From assembly GCA_041874725.1 (NCBI GenBank), contig CP097466.1, positions 3,720,001 to 3,784,000 on the forward strand: 64,000 bases of DNA, written 5' to 3'. The notes under the pieces were generated by a model. It saw only the letters and a program-made list of their open reading frames with translations, did not search any database and was not told the origin of the DNA. Below, one piece after another: positions 53,179-62,097 of this stretch (its first letter is position 1; the number at the start of each line of letters is the position of its first letter). The DNA is from Duganella sp. BuS-21. GTDB lineage: Bacteria; Pseudomonadota; Gammaproteobacteria; Burkholderiales; Burkholderiaceae_D. The translations under genes and the position numbers were made by a program.

Positions 53179-54107
53179 TGCGCGACCTGACCATCCCCGC
53201 GCAGGCCGCCGCGCGCCGCTCCGCCACCGGCCGCAGCTCCTCCACCAGCTGGATCGGCCTACTCTTCATCGCGCCCTTCCTGCTATGCTACCTCACGCTG
53301 CTGGTCTGGCCGCTGCTGAACGGCGTCTGGCTCAGCTTCCACGCCATCGACCTGCTGTCCAATATCGGCCGTTGGGTCGGCGCCACCAACTTCGTCGACC
53401 TGCTGCAAGACGAGATGTTCGTGCGCTCAGCCTTCAACACCGTGCTGTTCGCAGCCCTGTGCACGCCGGTCATGGTCGTCACCGGCCTGGCATTGGCGCT
53501 GGCGCTCAACCGGCCCGGCCGCACTACCGCCATGCTGCGCGGCGTCTTCTTCGGCGCCGGCGTGCTGTCGGTCACCATCGTCACACTGATCTGGCGGCTG
53601 GTGCTGCTGCCCGAACGCGGCCTGCTGGCCAACGCCATGCACGGCATGGGCCTGGCCAGCGTCGCTCCGTTGAACAACGAATGGCTCGCGTTGCCCGCCG
53701 TGGCGTTGGCCACCGTCTGGTGGGGCATCGGCATGCCGATGATGCTGTTCCTCGCATCGCTGCAGCAGATCCCGCAGGACGTCTACGAAGCCGCAGCGCT
53801 GGACAACACGAGCCGCTGGCGCAGCTTCCGCCACATCACGCTGCCGGCCATCCGCCACAGCGTGATCCTGGTGGCGGTCACACAAATGATCGCGCAGTTG
53901 CAGGTGTTCGGCCAGGTACAGTTGCTTACGCAAGGCGGCCCGAATAACAGCACCCGCTCGCTGGTGATGTTTGTCTACGAAGCCATGTTCGAACAATGGC
54001 AGCTCGGCTACGCAGCCGCCGGCGCGCAGGCCTTGTTCCTGCTGATGCTGGCCGGGATGTCGCTGCAAGGGTTGCTGGAACGCCGCGCAGGAAAGGCGCA
54101 ATCATGA
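53175..54107 (+). CDS. Sugar ABC transporter permease (MalF/UgpA type)
   Basis: The 310-residue protein has six predicted membrane helices and the EAA loop YEAAALDNTSRWRSFRHITL that contacts the ATPase. The pattern is that of CUT1 permease 1. The start codon is doubled (ATGATG); the first overlaps the ATPase stop. It overlaps the second permease by 4 bases, so ATPase and permeases are made in fixed proportion. Confidence 0.92.
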   Translation: MMRDLTIPAQAAARRSATGRSSSTSWIGLLFIAPFLLCYLTLLVWPLLNGVWLSFHAIDLLSNIGRWVGATNFVDLLQDEMFVRSAFNTVLFAALCTPVMVVTGLALALALNRPGRTTAMLRGVFFGAGVLSVTIVTLIWRLVLLPERGLLANAMHGMGLASVAPLNNEWLALPAVALATVWWGIGMPMMLFLASLQQIPQDVYEAAALDNTSRWRSFRHITLPAIRHSVILVAVTQMIAQLQVFGQVQLLTQGGPNNSTRSLVMFVYEAMFEQWQLGYAAAGAQALFLLMLAGMSLQGLLERRAGKAQS

Positions 54108-54940
54108 ATCCCAACCTGAGCAACCGCTGGGGCAACCGCATCATCCTCGGCGCCACCATCCTGGCCGCCATCGCCTGGATCGCACCGTTGGTGTGGGTGA
54201 TGGCGCTATCGTTCAAGCCGAACGAACTGCTGGCGCAACGCACCGACATTCTGTTCGCGCCGCCCTACACGCTGAAGAACTACAGCGACATCCTCGGCAC
54301 CTCGCTGGTGTTCCGCTGGATCGCCAATTCCTGCGTGGTGGCGTTCGGGCAGACCATCCTGGTGCTGCTGCTATCGTCGCTGGCCGGCTACGGCTTCGCG
54401 CGCACCGAGTTCCCCGGCAAGAAGTGGATCTACGGCCTGGTGCTGGCTGGTCTGGCGGTGCCGCAAACCGCCGTGGTGATCCCGCTGCACCGCATGTTCG
54501 CCGACTGGGGCCTGCACAACAGCTATCCGGGCCTGATCCTGCCGGGCCTCGCCGCGCCGTTCGGCGTGTTCCTGATGACGCAATACTTCAAGGCCATCCC
54601 GCGCGATCTTGAAGAAGCGGCGCTGCTGGACAACGCCTCGCGCTGGACCGTCTTCACGCGGATCATCCTGCCGCTGTCGCTGCCGGCACAGGCCACGCTG
54701 GGCATCGTCACCTTCCTCAGCTCCTGGAACGACTACCTGTGGCCCTTGATCTCCGCCACCCAGTCGGACCACTACACGCTGACCTTGGGGCTGGCCTCGA
54801 CCCAGACCAATTTCGCGCAATCCGAAGGCCTGGGCTTCCTCATGGCGCAGGCGGTGTTCGCAGCGGCCCCGGTGCTGGTGTTATACGCCTTCTTCCAACA
54901 ATACATCGTCGCCGCCGTCGCCGGCGCGAAGGTCCGCTAA
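54104..54940 (+). CDS. Sugar ABC transporter permease (MalG/UgpE type)
   Basis: This 278-residue protein has six helices and the EAA loop LEEAALLDNASRWTVFTRII, and ends FQQYIVAAVAGAKVR, the usual CUT1 permease 2 tail. The ATG at 54104 overlaps the previous TGA; the longer frame starts inside the first permease. It is followed after 12 bases by the binding protein. Confidence 0.92.
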   Translation: MNPNLSNRWGNRIILGATILAAIAWIAPLVWVMALSFKPNELLAQRTDILFAPPYTLKNYSDILGTSLVFRWIANSCVVAFGQTILVLLLSSLAGYGFARTEFPGKKWIYGLVLAGLAVPQTAVVIPLHRMFADWGLHNSYPGLILPGLAAPFGVFLMTQYFKAIPRDLEEAALLDNASRWTVFTRIILPLSLPAQATLGIVTFLSSWNDYLWPLISATQSDHYTLTLGLASTQTNFAQSEGLGFLMAQAVFAAAPVLVLYAFFQQYIVAAVAGAKVR

Positions 54941-54952
54941 GGTACATCAAGC

Positions 54953-56314
54953 ATGAGACTCATCCCACTCCGCGCGGCGCTGGCGCTGCTGCTGGTTGCC
55001 GCGCAGGCAGCCGCCGCGCCGACTGAAATATCGTTCGCGCGTTTCTTTGGTTCCTGCGAAGCGGACTACGGCAACGTAACCGATCCATCGCAGGCCACCG
55101 GCGAATGCGGCATCATCACCGCCCTGGTTAACAAGTTCAACGCGGCGCATCGCGGCGACATCGTGGTGCGCACGCAAGTGGTGGAGCATGGCTCCTACTA
55201 CAGCCAGCTGGGCGCGCGCATCGTCGGGCGCGACGTGCCTGCGGTGGCGATCCTGCACAGCTCCGCGCTGAACGACTTCGTCAAGCGCGGCCTGATCGCG
55301 CCCCTGGACCAGGAATTCCGCGCCGCCGGCATCGACGCCGGCGACTTCACGCCGCAGGCTGAAACGGCGGTGACCGTGGACGGCCAGCACTACGCCCTGC
55401 CCTTCGACACGCACTCCTGGCTGTGGCACGTCAACGTCAACCTGATGCGCAGCGCGGGACTGGTGAGGGCCGACGGCAAGCCGATGCTACCGAATTCACC
55501 GCAACAGTTGCTGGAGCAAGCGCGCCGCTTCAAGCGGGTGACGGGCAAGCCATACTTCATCTGGCTCACCTCCAACGACCCGGCGTTTTTCCCGCGCACG
55601 CTGTTGTCGATGCTGCGGCAGCAGAACGGCAGCCTGTTCCCCAAGGACGACTTCCACATCGACCTGCACAGCCCCGCCGTGCGCGACACGGTGACGCTGC
55701 TGAAGACCATGTATGAAGAGGGATTGACCTCGCGCGGCATGGACTATGGCGTGGCGCTGCAAGGCTTCGCCGCCGGCGAAGGCGCGGTGATGGTGAACGG
55801 CACCTGGATCATCGGCGACCTGCTGCGGCAGGCCAGTCAAGCCGACAGCGCCACCTACAAGGGCTACACGGCCACGCCGTTCCCGCAGTTGTACGCAGCC
55901 AGCGCGGTGTGGGCGGACAATCATGTGATGGTGATGCTGAAAGGCGGCACGGCCAATGCGCACAGCCGTGCGGCGGCGGTGTCGTTCTTGAAGTTCCTGT
56001 ACGACGAAGGCGGCGTGTGGGCGCGTACCGGGCAATTGCCGACGCGGCGTTCGGTGATTGAATCGGCGGCGTTCCGCCAACTGCCGCTACGCAGCGAAAT
56101 CGCCACCATCTCAAGGGATGGCGTGGCGCTGCCGATCGAGGTGGCGCGGCAGGCGATTGTCGGCAAAACGCTGGGCGATGCGCTGACCGCAGCCATCGTC
56201 TACGGCGCGGATGTGGACAAAACTCTGGCCGCAGCCGAAACCAGCATCAACCGCATGCTGGCCCGCGACGCGCAATTCAACGGCGGCGCGCTGCGGGGTG
56301 CGATAGCGAAGTAG
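54953..56314 (+). CDS. Sugar-binding protein of the ABC transporter (family 1)
   Basis: The 453-residue precursor has a signal peptide (LRAALALLLVAAQAAAA) and a type-1 extracellular binding fold: ALVNKFNAAHRGDIVV, PAVAILHSSALNDFVKRGLI, LPFDTHSWLWHVNVNLMRSA, AAGEGAVMVNGTWIIGDLL and a late FLKFLYDEGGVW. Aromatic residues around the cleft fit an oligosaccharide. Unusually it is the last gene of the transporter set, not the first. The glycan is probably the product of the two GH93-like enzymes. Confidence 0.88.
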   Translation: MRLIPLRAALALLLVAAQAAAAPTEISFARFFGSCEADYGNVTDPSQATGECGIITALVNKFNAAHRGDIVVRTQVVEHGSYYSQLGARIVGRDVPAVAILHSSALNDFVKRGLIAPLDQEFRAAGIDAGDFTPQAETAVTVDGQHYALPFDTHSWLWHVNVNLMRSAGLVRADGKPMLPNSPQQLLEQARRFKRVTGKPYFIWLTSNDPAFFPRTLLSMLRQQNGSLFPKDDFHIDLHSPAVRDTVTLLKTMYEEGLTSRGMDYGVALQGFAAGEGAVMVNGTWIIGDLLRQASQADSATYKGYTATPFPQLYAASAVWADNHVMVMLKGGTANAHSRAAAVSFLKFLYDEGGVWARTGQLPTRRSVIESAAFRQLPLRSEIATISRDGVALPIEVARQAIVGKTLGDALTAAIVYGADVDKTLAAAETSINRMLARDAQFNGGALRGAIAK

Positions 56315-56357
56315 CCACCGTCGCGTCCCTGATATCTTCAACAGCACCCCAAACGAA

Positions 56358-56387
56358 AGGGTCCGACCGCGTACGGGGTCGGACCCT
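56358..56387. repeat. 11-base perfect hairpin, REP-like
   Basis: AGGGTCCGACC (56358-56368) pairs perfectly with GGTCGGACCCT (56377-56387) around an 8-base loop. A second, weaker stem (GTGTGC 56399-56404, GCACAC 56421-56426, followed by TTTT) comes directly after. The pair lies between two convergent operons and may end transcripts from the plus-strand side. The GGGTC core resembles the larger repeat elements of this window but is not the same sequence. Confidence 0.6.
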
Positions 56388-56461
56388 GTGCCGCAGCGGT
56401 GTGCGGGGTACGGCGGTGCTGCACACTTTTAATGCGCAGACAACGTCAACCCCGCCACCGC

Positions 56462-58438
56462 TTACTTCGCGGTGGGCGACAGCTTGTAGCGCTGCTCGCG
56501 GTACAGGATCGACGGCAGCACTACGTGCGCCATGGCCTTGTCCACCAGCTGTGCATCGGGCACACCTCCCGTGGTCAGCACACCGGTGGCGGCATCATAC
56601 TTACCGGCCAACGGCTCCTGATTAGGACGCAGGATGGTCGCCGACGATCCTTCCAGCCACGCAAAGTAGTTATCGAACTGGATCAAGGCACGGCCCGGCG
56701 TTTCACTGTCGCGCGCAAGGTCGCGGCCTATCATCGGATGCTCGCTCGATACGCCGATCATCGACAGCAGCGTCGGCGCCAGGTCAACCTGGCTGGCGAT
56801 GGTGGTGATGCGCTTCGGCTGCACGTCCGCCCCCAGAATCAGGCCCGGAATATGGAACTTCTTGATCGGCACCAGGCTGTCGCCATACACGCGGTTGTCG
56901 TGGTCGGCCACGATCAGGAACACCGTATCCTTCCAATAGGCTTGCTTCTTGGCCTCGGCGATGAAACGGCCCAGCGCATAGTCGGCGTACTTCACGGCGT
57001 TGTTGACGGTCTGCTTCTCGGCATCGTGCAGCTTGATGCGGCCATCCGGGAACTGGAACGGCTCGTGATTCGACGACGAGAAAATCAGGCTGAAGAACGG
57101 CTTGCCGCTGGCGTGCAGCGTCTTCAAACGCTCCAGCGACTTGTCGAACAAGTCCTCATCCGAAGCGCCCCAGCTGCCTTCGAACACCGGATTCATATCG
57201 CGGCGGTCGACCACCTTCTGGAAGCCGTTACCGGAGAAGAAGCTGCGCATATTATCGAAGTGCGCTTCGCCGCCATAGACGAATTCCGTGTGATAGCCCT
57301 GCTTGCCCAGGCCCGCAGCCAGCGTATAGAAGTTCTGCTGCGACAGCGACAGCTTCACCACGCTGCGCGCAGGCGTCGGCGGATAGCCCGCCACCACCGC
57401 CTCGATGCCGCGCACCGAACGGGTGCCGGTGGCGTACAGCTGCTCGAACCACCAGCCTTCCTTCTTGAGCTTCTCCAGCTCCGGCGTCACCGGCAGACCG
57501 CCCAGCGATTCGACGAAGGTGGCGCCCAGGCTTTCCTCCAGCACGATCACCAGATTGAGCGGACGCTCGCGCTGCATCGCTGCCACCTGCTTGTGCAGCG
57601 TCGGCAGCTCGGCATTGGTGAACTGGGCCTCGCGCAGCCACGGTGCGTTCTTCACCACGTCAAATACTTTATCGCGCGGGTATTTGCCGTAGATCTCGGA
57701 CGAATTGGCTTCGTGGCCCATGGCGTTGAGCGCATCGAGCACCGACCACGGCGAATTGATGATCAGCGAATTCACCATGGCGTCGCCGGTCAGCGCGAAC
57801 AGCGCCGGATTGGCAGGACGGTGCGCCGTGGTGGAACGGATCTGGAACGCCACCAGCAGCACCAGCAGCGGCCACAGGACCAGCAGCTTCCACGGCTTCC
57901 AGGTGACGATGTTGGCCGAAGCGGCCTTCAGCAGCTTGTAGATACCGGTGCCCAGCAGGATGGTGAACGCCACGCCCAAAATCAGCGCGATGCGGAAGCC
58001 ATGCCACAAGGTCGACATCACCTCGGCCGGATACGACAGGTACTCGATGAACAGGCGGTTCGGACGCACGTCATACTGCATCACGAACTGCGGGGTGGAC
58101 AGCTCCATGAAGACGATGAAGATCAGCGCAAACGTGCCCCACGCCACCGTCACGTTGCGCCACAGGCCCAAGGTCTTCTTATATGCCAGCAGCGGTGCCA
58201 GCACCAGCGGCAGCGCAATCAGGTAGCCCAGCATGATCAAGTCGGCGCGCACGCCCTGCACGATCATCTGGCCGGGAATGCCGGTAGCGCTCACGCGCTC
58301 CCACTGCCACGCCATCAGGCCGAGGCGCGACAGCAAAAAGATGATCAGGCCAAGCAGCAGCAATTGCAGCACGCTGGCGAACGGGCCGGTCCACAACGTC
58401 AGTTTTTCCAAGCGGGAGGCGAAACGCTGCAGCATCAT
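56462..58438 (-). CDS. LTA synthase family phosphotransferase (alkaline phosphatase/sulfatase fold)
   Basis: The 658-residue protein has about five N-terminal membrane helices (residues about 20-220) and a large periplasmic catalytic domain: LVIVLEESLGATF with a metal-binding Glu, YATGTRSVRGIEAV with the probable catalytic Thr (T339, or T337), SSSNHEPFQFP, and IVADHDNRVYG with a metal-binding DHD. In Gram-negatives such proteins add phosphoglycerol or phosphoethanolamine to glycans or cleave phospholipid headgroups (OpgB, MdoB and Mcr relatives). It is the last gene of a four-gene minus-strand operon and overlaps its neighbour by 4 bases. Confidence 0.88.
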   Translation of the reverse strand: MMLQRFASRLEKLTLWTGPFASVLQLLLLGLIIFLLSRLGLMAWQWERVSATGIPGQMIVQGVRADLIMLGYLIALPLVLAPLLAYKKTLGLWRNVTVAWGTFALIFIVFMELSTPQFVMQYDVRPNRLFIEYLSYPAEVMSTLWHGFRIALILGVAFTILLGTGIYKLLKAASANIVTWKPWKLLVLWPLLVLLVAFQIRSTTAHRPANPALFALTGDAMVNSLIINSPWSVLDALNAMGHEANSSEIYGKYPRDKVFDVVKNAPWLREAQFTNAELPTLHKQVAAMQRERPLNLVIVLEESLGATFVESLGGLPVTPELEKLKKEGWWFEQLYATGTRSVRGIEAVVAGYPPTPARSVVKLSLSQQNFYTLAAGLGKQGYHTEFVYGGEAHFDNMRSFFSGNGFQKVVDRRDMNPVFEGSWGASDEDLFDKSLERLKTLHASGKPFFSLIFSSSNHEPFQFPDGRIKLHDAEKQTVNNAVKYADYALGRFIAEAKKQAYWKDTVFLIVADHDNRVYGDSLVPIKKFHIPGLILGADVQPKRITTIASQVDLAPTLLSMIGVSSEHPMIGRDLARDSETPGRALIQFDNYFAWLEGSSATILRPNQEPLAGKYDAATGVLTTGGVPDAQLVDKAMAHVVLPSILYREQRYKLSPTAK

Positions 58439-59268
58439 TCAGCCCCGAAGCCAGGATGGGTAGCGATGTAGGCGGCGGCGCCGGTGCCGGAGCTCAGGAT
58501 CCAGCCCGTCATCAGCATGAACACCAGCACCATGCAGAACAGCGTGGCGACGTTGCGGCTGTCGCGCGATTCGGCGAACACCGGCTTCTTGCCGTAGCCG
58601 ACGCCGAAGAAGTACGCGGCCACCACGGTCACCAGGTAATGCACGGCGCCGAACACCTCGCCCAGTTCACCCTTGCGTGGATGGTCGATCAACAGGTGCG
58701 ACAGCGCCACCAGCACGATGTAAATGATGGACGCCGACAGCGGCGGCAGGTACAGGCCGAATTTCTCGACGAAGGTGCGGACGGCCGGACGCTTGCGCGC
58801 CAGCAGCGGCAGGATCAGGTTGTGGGTCAGGCCGACGACGGCGATCAGTTTCAACAGCACGGCCTTGTGCAGGCTGCTCTTACCCATCGCCAGATTGTGC
58901 AGATTGGTCTCGCCCTGGCGGTTATTCTGCGCGAAGAAGTCCGACGGCACCACGTGCAGCACGCGCTGGAACCAGCTCACCTCCTCCAGCGCGGCCAGCG
59001 CAACCAGCGCGGTCAGGCCGACGAAGGCCAGCAGTTGCAGATTGATCTTCGGTTCGCGCTGCCATTGTTCGACCGCCAGGAAGCCCAGCAGGCCGGCCAG
59101 GAAGACGAAGCACAGGAACTGCATCCACTCGACGATGCCGTCTTCCACCAACAAGCGCCACAGCGGTTGCGGGTCGTGCGACCAGAAGATCGCCAGGCCC
59201 AGTATGAAGACATTGATGATGACACCGACGGCGATCACCGGATGAACGTACCACTTCGTCGCAACCAT
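58435..59268 (-). CDS. Multi-spanning membrane protein of unknown function
   Basis: The 277-residue protein has about seven hydrophobic segments. A conserved-looking loop, ALEEVSWFQRVLHVVPSDFF followed by QGETNLHNLAMGK, recalls a widespread uncharacterised family with an EEISWGQR...N.QGE.NLHNL motif, whose acidic and His residues suggest a membrane active site. I do not know a function for that family. It is coupled by overlap to the LTA-synthase-like gene. Confidence 0.75.
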   Translation of the reverse strand: MVATKWYVHPVIAVGVIINVFILGLAIFWSHDPQPLWRLLVEDGIVEWMQFLCFVFLAGLLGFLAVEQWQREPKINLQLLAFVGLTALVALAALEEVSWFQRVLHVVPSDFFAQNNRQGETNLHNLAMGKSSLHKAVLLKLIAVVGLTHNLILPLLARKRPAVRTFVEKFGLYLPPLSASIIYIVLVALSHLLIDHPRKGELGEVFGAVHYLVTVVAAYFFGVGYGKKPVFAESRDSRNVATLFCMVLVFMLMTGWILSSGTGAAAYIATHPGFGAE

Positions 59269-59302
59269 GTACTACTCCCTTGTTTATTATATTGTTGATA
59301 CT

Positions 59303-59971
59303 CTACCAGCTGGTCGCCGCAACGGGCTGCGGCCGCGCCGCCTTGCGCGCCGCGTAGATCCGCATGCCGGCCACGATGACCGAAGCGAAAGCCCAGGCCC
59401 ACAACAACGGATCGAGCACGGCGTCCCACAGATTACCGGTCGGCAGGCGCAGCACGGAGAACAGCAGCACGCTGGTCAACAGGGCCGCACCGGCGGCGCC
59501 GGCATAGCGGAAGAACACGGCGATGGCGGCAACGGCGGCGGCGGCGCAACTAAGCAGCGCAACGGCGCCGGAATCGAAACCGCGATAATACATTTCCAGC
59601 GCCAGCACGCCGAAAGCGTCCAGGTACAGCGCCACGCCGGCGAGGGTCAGTAGCAGCGCGAAGACGGGATTGAGCGAGAAGATCACCGGCCGTTCGCGCC
59701 AGCGCGCCGCCAGCGCCACCAGGCTGTAACCGGTCAGCAGACCGCTTGGATACTGGAACACCAGCGTTAACCAATACGCGGGCGAGGCCGCACCGGGCAG
59801 CAGCATCATCACCGCCACCGTGGCGATGACGATGGCCTTGGTGCGCCGCGCCAGTTGCGGGAAGACTTTAGGCAGCAGCGTGGGCAGCACCGACAACAGG
59901 ATCGAGGCCGCGACCAGGCCCCAGGCGATGCGCGCGTACCAGATTTGCAGTTCAAGATCGGGCAAACTCAT
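59303..59971 (-). CDS. Membrane protein of unknown function
   Basis: This 222-residue protein has six to seven hydrophobic segments separated by very short loops (for example WGLVAASILLSVLPTLL, VIATVAVMMLLPG, LLTLAGVALYLDAFG, LLWAWAFASVIVAGM). I do not recognise a family. It starts by overlapping the BNR protein gene (ATGA at 59968-59971) and ends 34 bases before the next membrane protein, so it belongs to the same operon. Alanine and leucine dominate the composition, as expected for a membrane protein in GC-rich DNA. Confidence 0.68.
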   Translation of the reverse strand: MSLPDLELQIWYARIAWGLVAASILLSVLPTLLPKVFPQLARRTKAIVIATVAVMMLLPGAASPAYWLTLVFQYPSGLLTGYSLVALAARWRERPVIFSLNPVFALLLTLAGVALYLDAFGVLALEMYYRGFDSGAVALLSCAAAAVAAIAVFFRYAGAAGAALLTSVLLFSVLRLPTGNLWDAVLDPLLWAWAFASVIVAGMRIYAARKAARPQPVAATSW

Positions 59972-61137
59972 AACAGGTCTTTTCCGTCGTGGATTTTCAA
60001 ACGGTGATGCGCGATGGCCTGCCGCTGATGGGTATACGTGATGTGCAGCTCGTCGCCCACCTGGAACATGGCGGGATACGAAAACTCGTCGCCGGGCTGG
60101 CCGGCGATGATATCGGTGAGCGGGGTCCAGGTCTGGCCGTCGGCCGAAATCGACAGCGACAGCGTGCTGCGCGCGGTCTTGCGGCTGGTGCCCTGGTTAG
60201 CCAGCATCAGCAGGCTGCCGCTATCAAGGCGCAGCACGGCCAGCGAGGTGCCGAGATTGCGGATCGCAGTCGGCCCCAGGTCTTCCCAGGTGGCGCCGGC
60301 ATCGTGGCTGACGGCCTGCTGAACCATCGAATGGTCCTTATTCGCGTCCCGCATCCAGGCGCGGATCTCGGTCGGCGACACCGGCACCAGCGTAGGCTGC
60401 AGCGAACGGGTACGCACGCCGATGCGACTCAGGCGCTGCGGATCGCCGTGGGCGTCGAAGGACACCAGCATCGGGTATTTGTGGCCGATCTCGAAATACA
60501 CGGGCAGCCACCAGCCGCCGTCGGCCAGGCCGACCGGGGTCGAACGCACCAATACGCTGGTATTAAACACGGGCGACATCGGCAGCACGCGGCGCACCGT
60601 GAAATTCCTGCCTTGATCGTGGGACTCCAGCTGCACCACGCGCGAGGCGGCCCAGCCGCCAAGGCCGGTGGCCACCACGTACAGGTGCACGGTGCCGTCG
60701 GCGGCGGTCCAGGCGACGGGATTGCCGATGCGCCGCACGCCGTGGCCGAGTGCCTTGCCGAGCGAGTCGCGGCTGGCGACCACCCAGTTATCGCTCCACT
60801 TGCCGTCGGACCAGCGCGAGGCATAGACCTGGACATCGGGGCCGCTTTCGCGGCTGCCGGCCCACCAGAAGGAAATCAGGTCGCCGTGAGGCAGCTGCGC
60901 CAACGCGCTGGCGTGCGCGGACGGCACGCCCTTGGGCATCGGGATAATGGTGCGGGACATCTCGGTCAAGGTGACCGGCACCGGCTTGGCGGTGCTGACG
61001 CTGACCGGCTTGGCATGGTGCGACGACGAGCGCGACCAGCGCCACGCCTCCGAGGCCACCACGGTTGCAACTACAAGAACACACGCTACGACAACCAGCT
61101 TGACTGGCCGCTGCCTTGGTGGGCGCAAAACTCCCAT
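59968..61137 (-). CDS. Membrane-anchored BNR/sialidase-like propeller protein
   Basis: The 389-residue protein has one N-terminal helix (KLVVVACVLVVATVVASEAW) and a periplasmic BNR propeller (SHDQGRNFTVRRV, SHDAGATWEDLG, SADGQTWTPL are Asp-box-like; FNTSVLVRSTPVGLADGGWW is typical of sialidase-like proteins). The helix may serve as an uncleaved anchor. I prefer the ATG at 61137, which has GGAG 5 bases upstream, over 61155. It is the first gene of the operon with two membrane proteins and the LTA-synthase-like enzyme. Whether it is a hydrolase or a binding protein cannot be told; typical sialidase arginines are not obvious. Confidence 0.75.
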   Translation of the reverse strand: MGVLRPPRQRPVKLVVVACVLVVATVVASEAWRWSRSSSHHAKPVSVSTAKPVPVTLTEMSRTIIPMPKGVPSAHASALAQLPHGDLISFWWAGSRESGPDVQVYASRWSDGKWSDNWVVASRDSLGKALGHGVRRIGNPVAWTAADGTVHLYVVATGLGGWAASRVVQLESHDQGRNFTVRRVLPMSPVFNTSVLVRSTPVGLADGGWWLPVYFEIGHKYPMLVSFDAHGDPQRLSRIGVRTRSLQPTLVPVSPTEIRAWMRDANKDHSMVQQAVSHDAGATWEDLGPTAIRNLGTSLAVLRLDSGSLLMLANQGTSRKTARSTLSLSISADGQTWTPLTDIIAGQPGDEFSYPAMFQVGDELHITYTHQRQAIAHHRLKIHDGKDLL

Positions 61138-61199
61138 TCCGTCTCCAAACATCACCGCCCCCAGTCGGAGGAAGACGATATCCTACAGGAAAAACCCCT

Positions 61200-61290
61200 A
61201 TTCGGGGTCAGCTCTGTCATTTGGACATTTGGGAACTTAGTAACGGCGTAAAAGTTCCGCAATGTCCAAATGACAGAGCTGACCCTGAAT
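61200..61290. repeat. Hairpin repeat element with 23-base perfect terminal arms, copy 2
   Basis: The arms 61205-61227 and 61263-61285 are identical in sequence to those of the element at 43713-43850. Its outermost bases (ATTCG left, TGAAT right) are the reverse arrangement of copy 1 (ATTCA, CGAAT), so the two copies are oriented and inserted in opposite directions. The 35-base core differs completely but again forms its own stem (GGAACTT 61232-61238, AAGTTCC 61252-61258). It lies between the BNR gene start and the IclR gene stop. Confidence 0.8.
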
Positions 61291-61298
61291 TTATAAAA

Positions 61299-62078
61299 TT
61301 ACAACATTGCGTTGAGCTCGACTTGTATTTTGAGCAGCGCCGGCAGGCAGCGGTCGACCATTTGTTCCAGCGTCATGCGGCCGGCGTGGACGCTGATGTT
61401 CATCGCGGCCACCACCTCGCCACGGAAATTCTTGAGCGGGACGGACATCGTGCGCAGGCCCAGTTCGAGCTCCTGGTCCACCAGCGCGTAGCCCTGGCTG
61501 CGGGCGCGGTGGATGGCTTCCGCCAGGCGCTTTTTGTCGATGATGCTGTGCTCGGTGATCGGCTCCAGCTGCACCCGCTCCAGATAACTGTCGAGCTGCG
61601 CCGGAGGCAGGCTGGCCAGCAGCACGCGGCCGTTGGCCGTGCACCAGGCCGGCACCCGCGTGCCCGGCTGCAAGGTCACCGACACCAGTTGCCCGGCGCT
61701 GACCGCCGCCACGCATACCAGCTGGTCATGATCGAGCACGCCGACCGAGGCCGCCTCCCCCTGCGCATAGGCCAGCCGGTACAGCAGCGGCTGCGCCAGA
61801 CGCGGCAGACGCGCCGAGTGCAGGTAGGATTGCCCCAGCCGCAATACCATCGGCGTCAACGAGAACAGCTTGTTTTCGTGCCGCATGTAGCCGAGGTGGG
61901 TCAGCGTGATCAAGTAGCGCCGCGCCGCCGCCCGCGTCAGACCGGTGCGCGCGGCCACCTCGGCAATGCTCAGCCGGCTGCGCTCCTGGTCGAAGGTGGC
62001 GATCACTTGCAGACCTTTTTCCAAGCCGCCGACCAGGTCGCGCGGCGCGGGCATAATGGGTTGGTCTTCGGTATCCAT
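61299..62078 (-). CDS. IclR-family regulator of protocatechuate catabolism (PcaR/PcaU/PobR-like)
   Basis: The 259-residue protein has an IclR winged helix (about 12-75: GGLEKGLQVIATFDQERS, LSIAEVAARTGLTRAAARRY) and the effector domain (about 85-259; GVLDHDQLVCVAAVSAGQ, TANGRVLLASLPPAQ). The PcaR/PcaU/PobR group activates pca or pob genes with beta-ketoadipate or aromatic effectors. It is divergent from pcaHGB, with repeated GTGCGA half-sites between. The ATG at 62078 is the best fit although its ribosome site is weak; the frame extends 39 codons upstream into the regulatory region. Confidence 0.87.
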   Translation of the reverse strand: MDTEDQPIMPAPRDLVGGLEKGLQVIATFDQERSRLSIAEVAARTGLTRAAARRYLITLTHLGYMRHENKLFSLTPMVLRLGQSYLHSARLPRLAQPLLYRLAYAQGEAASVGVLDHDQLVCVAAVSAGQLVSVTLQPGTRVPAWCTANGRVLLASLPPAQLDSYLERVQLEPITEHSIIDKKRLAEAIHRARSQGYALVDQELELGLRTMSVPLKNFRGEVVAAMNISVHAGRMTLEQMVDRCLPALLKIQVELNAML

Positions 62079-62097
62079 GCCAAATAAATGTGGTTTT

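Noticed and set aside
56358..56387. Perfect hairpin considered as a rho-independent terminator
   Set aside because: No T-run follows on either strand, so it is listed as a REP-like hairpin. The adjacent weaker stem with TTTT may terminate.
56399..58471. 690-residue open frame on the plus strand
   Set aside because: It is antisense to the LTA-synthase-family gene, has low-complexity Arg/His/Gln-rich translation, and has no ribosome site.
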